From Hyphomicrobiales bacterium (lineage in GTDB: Bacteria; Pseudomonadota; Alphaproteobacteria; Rhizobiales; Beijerinckiaceae), in assembly GCA_003567055.1 (NCBI GenBank), contig PXAW01000546.1:1-6072 (forward strand): DNA of 6,072 nt. Direction: 5' to 3'. The notes below the pieces were generated by a model. The model was not told the DNA's origin. It was given only the letters and a program-made list of their open reading frames with translations, and made no database searches. A program made the position numbers and the translations under genes. This document shows positions 5,684 through 6,072 of the stretch, one piece after another. Every line of letters starts with the position of its first letter. The first letter of the stretch is position 1.

Positions 5684-5762
5684 TGCGCTGTATCCCTAAA
5701 GGGGCAAAACCCCGTTCCAAACGAAGAGCCGCCAGCCCGGGAACCCCGAACGCGGCGGCGAT
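5684..5762 (-). promoter_or_regulatory. rplM: rplM mRNA leader with two possible hairpins
   Basis: About 79 bases lie between the predicted transcription start and the rplM ATG. Read on the - strand, GCCGCC (5754-5759) can pair with GGCGGC (5728-5733), enclosing a second short stem (CGGG/CCCG, 5738-5748). Nearer the gene, GGGG (5710-5713) pairs with CCCC (5701-5704) around TTTTG, just before the AGGGA ribosome site at 5693-5697. The position would suit translational feedback by L13, but the structure is only a by-eye fold. Confidence 0.45.
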
Positions 5763-5768
5763 GGGGGC

Positions 5769-5797
5769 GGTTTATGCGCAGTTTGATCCCGCGTCAA
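5769..5797 (-). promoter_or_regulatory. Candidate sigma-70-type promoter of rplM-rpsI
   Basis: On the - strand, TTGACG (5792-5797) and TAAACC (5769-5774) are separated by exactly 17 bases. The -35 box matches consensus in five of six positions. The -10 box is weaker, and a GC-rich stretch follows it, as in growth-rate-controlled ribosomal promoters. It lies about 85 bases upstream of the rplM start. Confidence 0.65.
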
Positions 5798-5965
5798 GGG
5801 TTATCTGGGGAGATTGATGCGGCTGGAAGGGTTGATGTGCAAGGGATTGCGGGTGGTGGTATTGGGGTAACGGGGTGTGGGGTATTTGCGTACCGCATTC
5901 GTCTCAATTTTCTCACCAGAACGATTGCGGCGTCATTTCAGCCCAATCCGCCCGCACGCAGACCT

Positions 5966-5988
5966 ACAAAAAATAAACCCCGCCGGGG
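5966..5988 (-). terminator. Probable intrinsic terminator on the - strand
   Basis: Read on the - strand, CCCCGGCGGGG is followed directly by TTTATTTTTTG. The minimal stem is only 4 bp with a 3-base loop, but it can be extended by pairing with the sequence at 6004-6018. The U-run is the longest in the window. It would end a transcript entering from the right or starting at the TTGACA box at 6052-6057. Confidence 0.6.
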
Positions 5989-6018
5989 ACTGTTTCCAGC
6001 CAAGTCCGACGGGGGGTT
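5976..6018. repeat. Imperfect inverted repeat, 15-base arms
   Basis: Arms 5976-5990 and 6004-6018 are the same length. Their outer 6 bases (AACCCC / GGGGTT) and inner 4 bases (GGAC / GTCC) pair perfectly, leaving a 5-by-5 internal loop (GCCGG facing GACGG) and a 13-base apical loop. The - strand version carries the U-run and so is the more likely transcript. Confidence 0.65.
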
Positions 6019-6028
6019 AATGCAATTT

Positions 6029-6057
6029 TCGATATAAAGAATGGGTACCTTTGTCAA
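6029..6057 (-). promoter_or_regulatory. Candidate promoter with consensus -35 box near the right edge
   Basis: On the - strand there is a perfect TTGACA (6052-6057). For the -10 box, TATATC (6031-6036) is the better match but at 15 bases spacing, while TATCGA (6029-6034) has the ideal 17 bases but only three matches. Transcription would start near 6024 and run left into the inverted repeat and U-run, only about 58 bases away. No protein start lies between. Confidence 0.4.
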
Positions 6058-6072
6058 TACGAACGAGTCAGA

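Larger units (their letters stand above)
5684..6072. other. Long stretch without a protein gene, upstream of rplM
   Basis: No reading frame in these 389 bases looks like a real protein: those that are open are low-complexity or run antisense into rplM. The region is less GC-rich than the genes. From left to right it holds the rplM leader and promoter, a G-run tract on the + strand (5851-5882), about 80 bases in which I see nothing definite, and then an imperfect hairpin with a U-run and a consensus -35 box on the - strand. Any gene beyond the right edge is not visible. Confidence 0.6.

Noticed and set aside
5285..6037. Open frame (250 codons) on the + strand running from rplM into the upstream region
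   Set aside because: Its first half is antisense to ribosomal protein L13, and its second half crosses the rplM promoter and leader with no protein-like pattern.

Overview
This 6,072-base, GC-rich window looks like chromosomal DNA from an alphaproteobacterium, most likely of the order Hyphomicrobiales/Rhizobiales. The clues are the alphaproteobacterial style of ribosomal proteins L13 and S9 (S9 has a 30-residue N-terminal extension and ends SFQFSKR), a DUF2336 protein (a family centred on alphaproteobacteria) and strong G/C bias at third codon positions. No genus can be named from the sequence alone.

Left part, + strand: the last 180 codons of a type I glutamine synthetase gene (glnA), including the tyrosine that is adenylylated in this family, followed by a GC hairpin and a clear intrinsic terminator. 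Next comes a self-contained nitrile hydratase operon with its own candidate promoter. It holds the alpha subunit (cobalt-type motif VCTLCSC, with a striking His/Asp-rich N-terminus), the beta subunit (ATGA overlap with alpha) and a small nitrile hydratase accessory protein (overlapping the end of beta). The three should be made together: alpha and beta form the enzyme that hydrates nitriles to amides, and the accessory protein is expected to help metal loading and maturation. No amidase and no cobalt transporter are visible.

Middle part, - strand: a two-gene unit that meets the nitrile hydratase operon tail to tail, with only 9 bases between the stop codons. Its first gene encodes a stand-alone response regulator with one intact receiver domain and a second, degenerate receiver-like domain, and no DNA-binding output domain. 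The second gene, 35 bases downstream, encodes a DUF2336 protein of unknown function. This pair is the least described system in the window.

Right part, - strand: the ribosomal protein operon rplM-rpsI (2 bases between genes), with a good sigma-70-like promoter, a leader of about 80 bases that can form hairpins, and a strong intrinsic terminator after rpsI. The last 390 bases have no protein gene that I can support. They hold the rplM promoter and leader, a G-run tract on the + strand, and a compact unit of consensus -35 box, imperfect hairpin and U-run near the right edge. That unit could be a very short RNA gene, or the terminator of a gene beyond the edge.

I saw no insertion sequences, tRNAs, rRNAs, CRISPR arrays or phage genes.
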